Of a stretch of 38,065 nucleotides of DNA, positions 36,896 to 38,065 are shown one piece after another. This DNA is from an uncultured Microcaldota archaeon (GTDB lineage Archaea > Micrarchaeota > Micrarchaeia > Anstonellales > Bilamarchaeaceae). The translations under genes were made by a program, and so were the position numbers. Location: assembly GCA_903828955.1 (NCBI GenBank), contig CAIKOA010000009.1, forward strand, positions 1-38,065. The letters run 5' to 3'. Position 1 is the first letter of the stretch, and each line of letters opens with the position of its first letter. The notes beneath the pieces were generated by a model. The model saw only the letters and a program-made list of their open reading frames with translations, searched no databases and was not told where the DNA came from.

Positions 36896-37924
36896 ATGAT
36901 GGAAGAACTGAGGAAGGCGGCAGACCACATCCACAGGATTGAACAATCCCGTCGCGCGGAAGCCGAGAGCGTGCGCGCTGCCAATTCCCTTCCAAAGGAG
37001 GCGCTGGAAACCCAATTCACAATTCCGCTAAAGAGCGCAAAAATAAGGGGAAAGGTTTCCGCAGTTGATGGAGGGCTCCTTTCCTATGAAATGCACGGCG
37101 CGGATTTAATTATCGCGCGCGCAGTCTCCTCCACCTTCAATTACGGGGAGAATTCCGGAAAAGTCGAAGAATACGCATATTTCCCAAGGGCCTTCCCACA
37201 GCCATCCTACCGGGTTGAAACCGGCTTGGATGAGCGGGAAACCCTCTGGCACAAATCCTTAGTTCGCCTTGAATTCGAAATAAGCAACGCGTTCGATACC
37301 GCGAAAAAGGAAAAGCCGGGCTACCTTCTCCTTGATGGCTCAATCTGCCCGCTCATGTGCGACCGCCCGGCTGAAGAATCCCGCCTCTTTCCCCTCTACC
37401 TAGGCCTCCTGAACAAATACAAGGAGCTCTACGACTTCTGCACAGAAAACAATGTTGCATTAGTAGGAGTAATCAAGGATTCCCGCTCAAGAAGGCTTGT
37501 GGAGATGCTCGAACACCCCCTCTCAACCGGAATTTCGGATACGGTTTTCCTCCACCATTTCCTGAAAGAGAACGAACGCACCTTTGCATTCCGCTATTCC
37601 GATTCCCCGCAAAAGCACCACGTTCTCCGCGAACTCGGGAAATGGGGAGAAAAAATCTGCGCCCTCTATTCAAAACCCGTTAAAGGAGACCGCCCGATAA
37701 GGATGGAATTCTTAAACGGGCAGAAGCCCTTCTCAGAAATAGCGGATTTTATCTCAACGCTATCTGCAATAAACCGCTCCTACGCATACCCGGCCATTCT
37801 CATAGATGCGGATTTGCGCGCAGCGCTCGACCCGCAGGAGTTAGAGCGCGCAGTGAAATCCCTCTCTCTTTTTGCAGGCCCATCCCTATTGGATTTAAGG
37901 AGAAATTCGCGCCCATTCCGTTAA
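36896..37924 (+). CDS. nurA: NurA 5'-3' nuclease (DNA end resection)
   Basis: NurA works with the HerA ATPase to resect double-strand breaks. The first metal-binding motif is VSAVDGGLLSYEMHG with Asp58; Glu-containing LVRLEFEIS follows at about 122-130, and YLLLDGSI with Asp147 is the second motif. GVIKDSRSRRLVEM near 207 and the C-terminal AYPAILIDADLRAAL complete the domain. 342 residues, normal. ATG 36899 is an alternative start. No herA lies in the window, though the region beyond the right edge is unknown; in most archaea nurA is next to herA, mre11 and rad50, so a lone position is unusual. Confidence 0.88.
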   Translation: MMEELRKAADHIHRIEQSRRAEAESVRAANSLPKEALETQFTIPLKSAKIRGKVSAVDGGLLSYEMHGADLIIARAVSSTFNYGENSGKVEEYAYFPRAFPQPSYRVETGLDERETLWHKSLVRLEFEISNAFDTAKKEKPGYLLLDGSICPLMCDRPAEESRLFPLYLGLLNKYKELYDFCTENNVALVGVIKDSRSRRLVEMLEHPLSTGISDTVFLHHFLKENERTFAFRYSDSPQKHHVLRELGKWGEKICALYSKPVKGDRPIRMEFLNGQKPFSEIADFISTLSAINRSYAYPAILIDADLRAALDPQELERAVKSLSLFAGPSLLDLRRNSRPFR

Positions 37925-37952
37925 TTATTGTGAACACCCCCGAGAATACTGC

Positions 37953-37964
37953 CGGCTTAAGCCG
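37953..37964. other. Perfect 12-base palindrome downstream of nurA
   Basis: CGGCTTAAGCCG, 29 bases after the nurA stop. Possibly a weak terminator stem. The next 40 bases are AT-rich with a TATA-like TAATTTTCTAATTG (about 37982-37995). Confidence 0.4.
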
Positions 37965-38025
37965 AGCAGTTGAATCGGGCATAATTTTCTAATTGTTGAG
38001 AACTAGTTTTCGTTGGGTAGCGGGC

Positions 38026-38044
38026 GCGCCGCCTAGGGCGGCGC
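38026..38044. other. Strong GC stem-loop at the right edge, possible RNA gene start
   Basis: GCGCCGCC-TAG-GGCGGCGC is a perfect eight-pair stem, with a possible outer GGGT/ACCC pairing around it and a further CCTC-CGCGA-GAGG hairpin ending the window. Abrupt GC-rich sequence after an AT-rich stretch is how structured RNA genes look in archaea, but no known RNA is recognised from these 60 bases. Confidence 0.35.
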
Positions 38045-38065
38045 ACAACCCTCCGCGAGAGGACC

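Noticed and set aside
38051-38065. CGCGAGAGGACC resembles the sarcin-ricin loop of 23S rRNA
   Set aside because: The invariant AGTA before CGAGAGGA is missing and the upstream bases do not match 23S rRNA, so it is not a rRNA gene.

Overview
The window is archaeal chromosome, most likely from a small-genome DPANN-type lineage (Micrarchaeota/Diapherotrites-like; the phylum is an inference that only a phylogeny can settle). It carries archaeal/eukaryotic-type ribosomal proteins (L14e, L34e, L32e, L19e, S4e), Cbf5, aIF1/SUI1, RNase P protein p29, aIF5B, archaeal AdkA, Pth2, PurP, NurA, TrmB-type and wHTH regulators, and an intron-containing tRNA-Ser. Isolated genes have archaeal TATA boxes about 25 bases before their starts and many are probably leaderless. 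Genes inside operons have GGTG-type Shine-Dalgarno sites.

Layout. 1-1072 is a small accessory edge: the last codons of a + strand gene, a GC hairpin that resembles an IS200/IS605 right end or a two-way terminator, a membrane-anchored HNH nuclease gene, and tRNA-Ser(GGA). From 17818 down to 1111 on the - strand runs one almost gapless block of 31 genes that merges the S10 and spc ribosomal operons: L3-L4-L23-L2-S19-L22-S3-L29-aIF1-p29-S17-L14-L24-S4e-L5-S14-S8-L6-L32e-L19e-L18-S5-L30-L15-SecY-AdkA-DUF106/EMC3-L34e-Cmk-L14e-Cbf5. It builds the ribosome, the Sec channel, a YidC-like insertase and rRNA-modifying/tRNA-processing factors. One promoter and a strong leader hairpin lie before L3.

17984-26393 is a mixed region: a wHTH-nucleotidyltransferase-like gene divergent from purP; a TrmB-type regulator divergent from an untracked 44-residue gene, with a palindrome and a shared TATA box between them; aIF5B; a squalene-synthase-like enzyme divergent from an arrestin-fold (Spo0M-like) protein; and a secreted C25 (gingipain-like) cysteine peptidase overlapping a small membrane protein. 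26406-29291 is the porGDAB operon for pyruvate (or 2-oxoacid):ferredoxin oxidoreductase.

29440-34735 is the most distinctive part. Five - strand genes for soluble helical/HEAT-like proteins, none recognisable as a named family, are interrupted only by dcd; most have their own TATA box. After them come pth2, two tandem Yip1-like membrane proteins, an intergenic region with a mirrored arrangement of repeats and a G-rich strand, nurA, and a structured but unidentified stretch at the right end. No CRISPR array, rRNA or complete insertion sequence is visible. No intergenic stretch exceeds about 210 bases.
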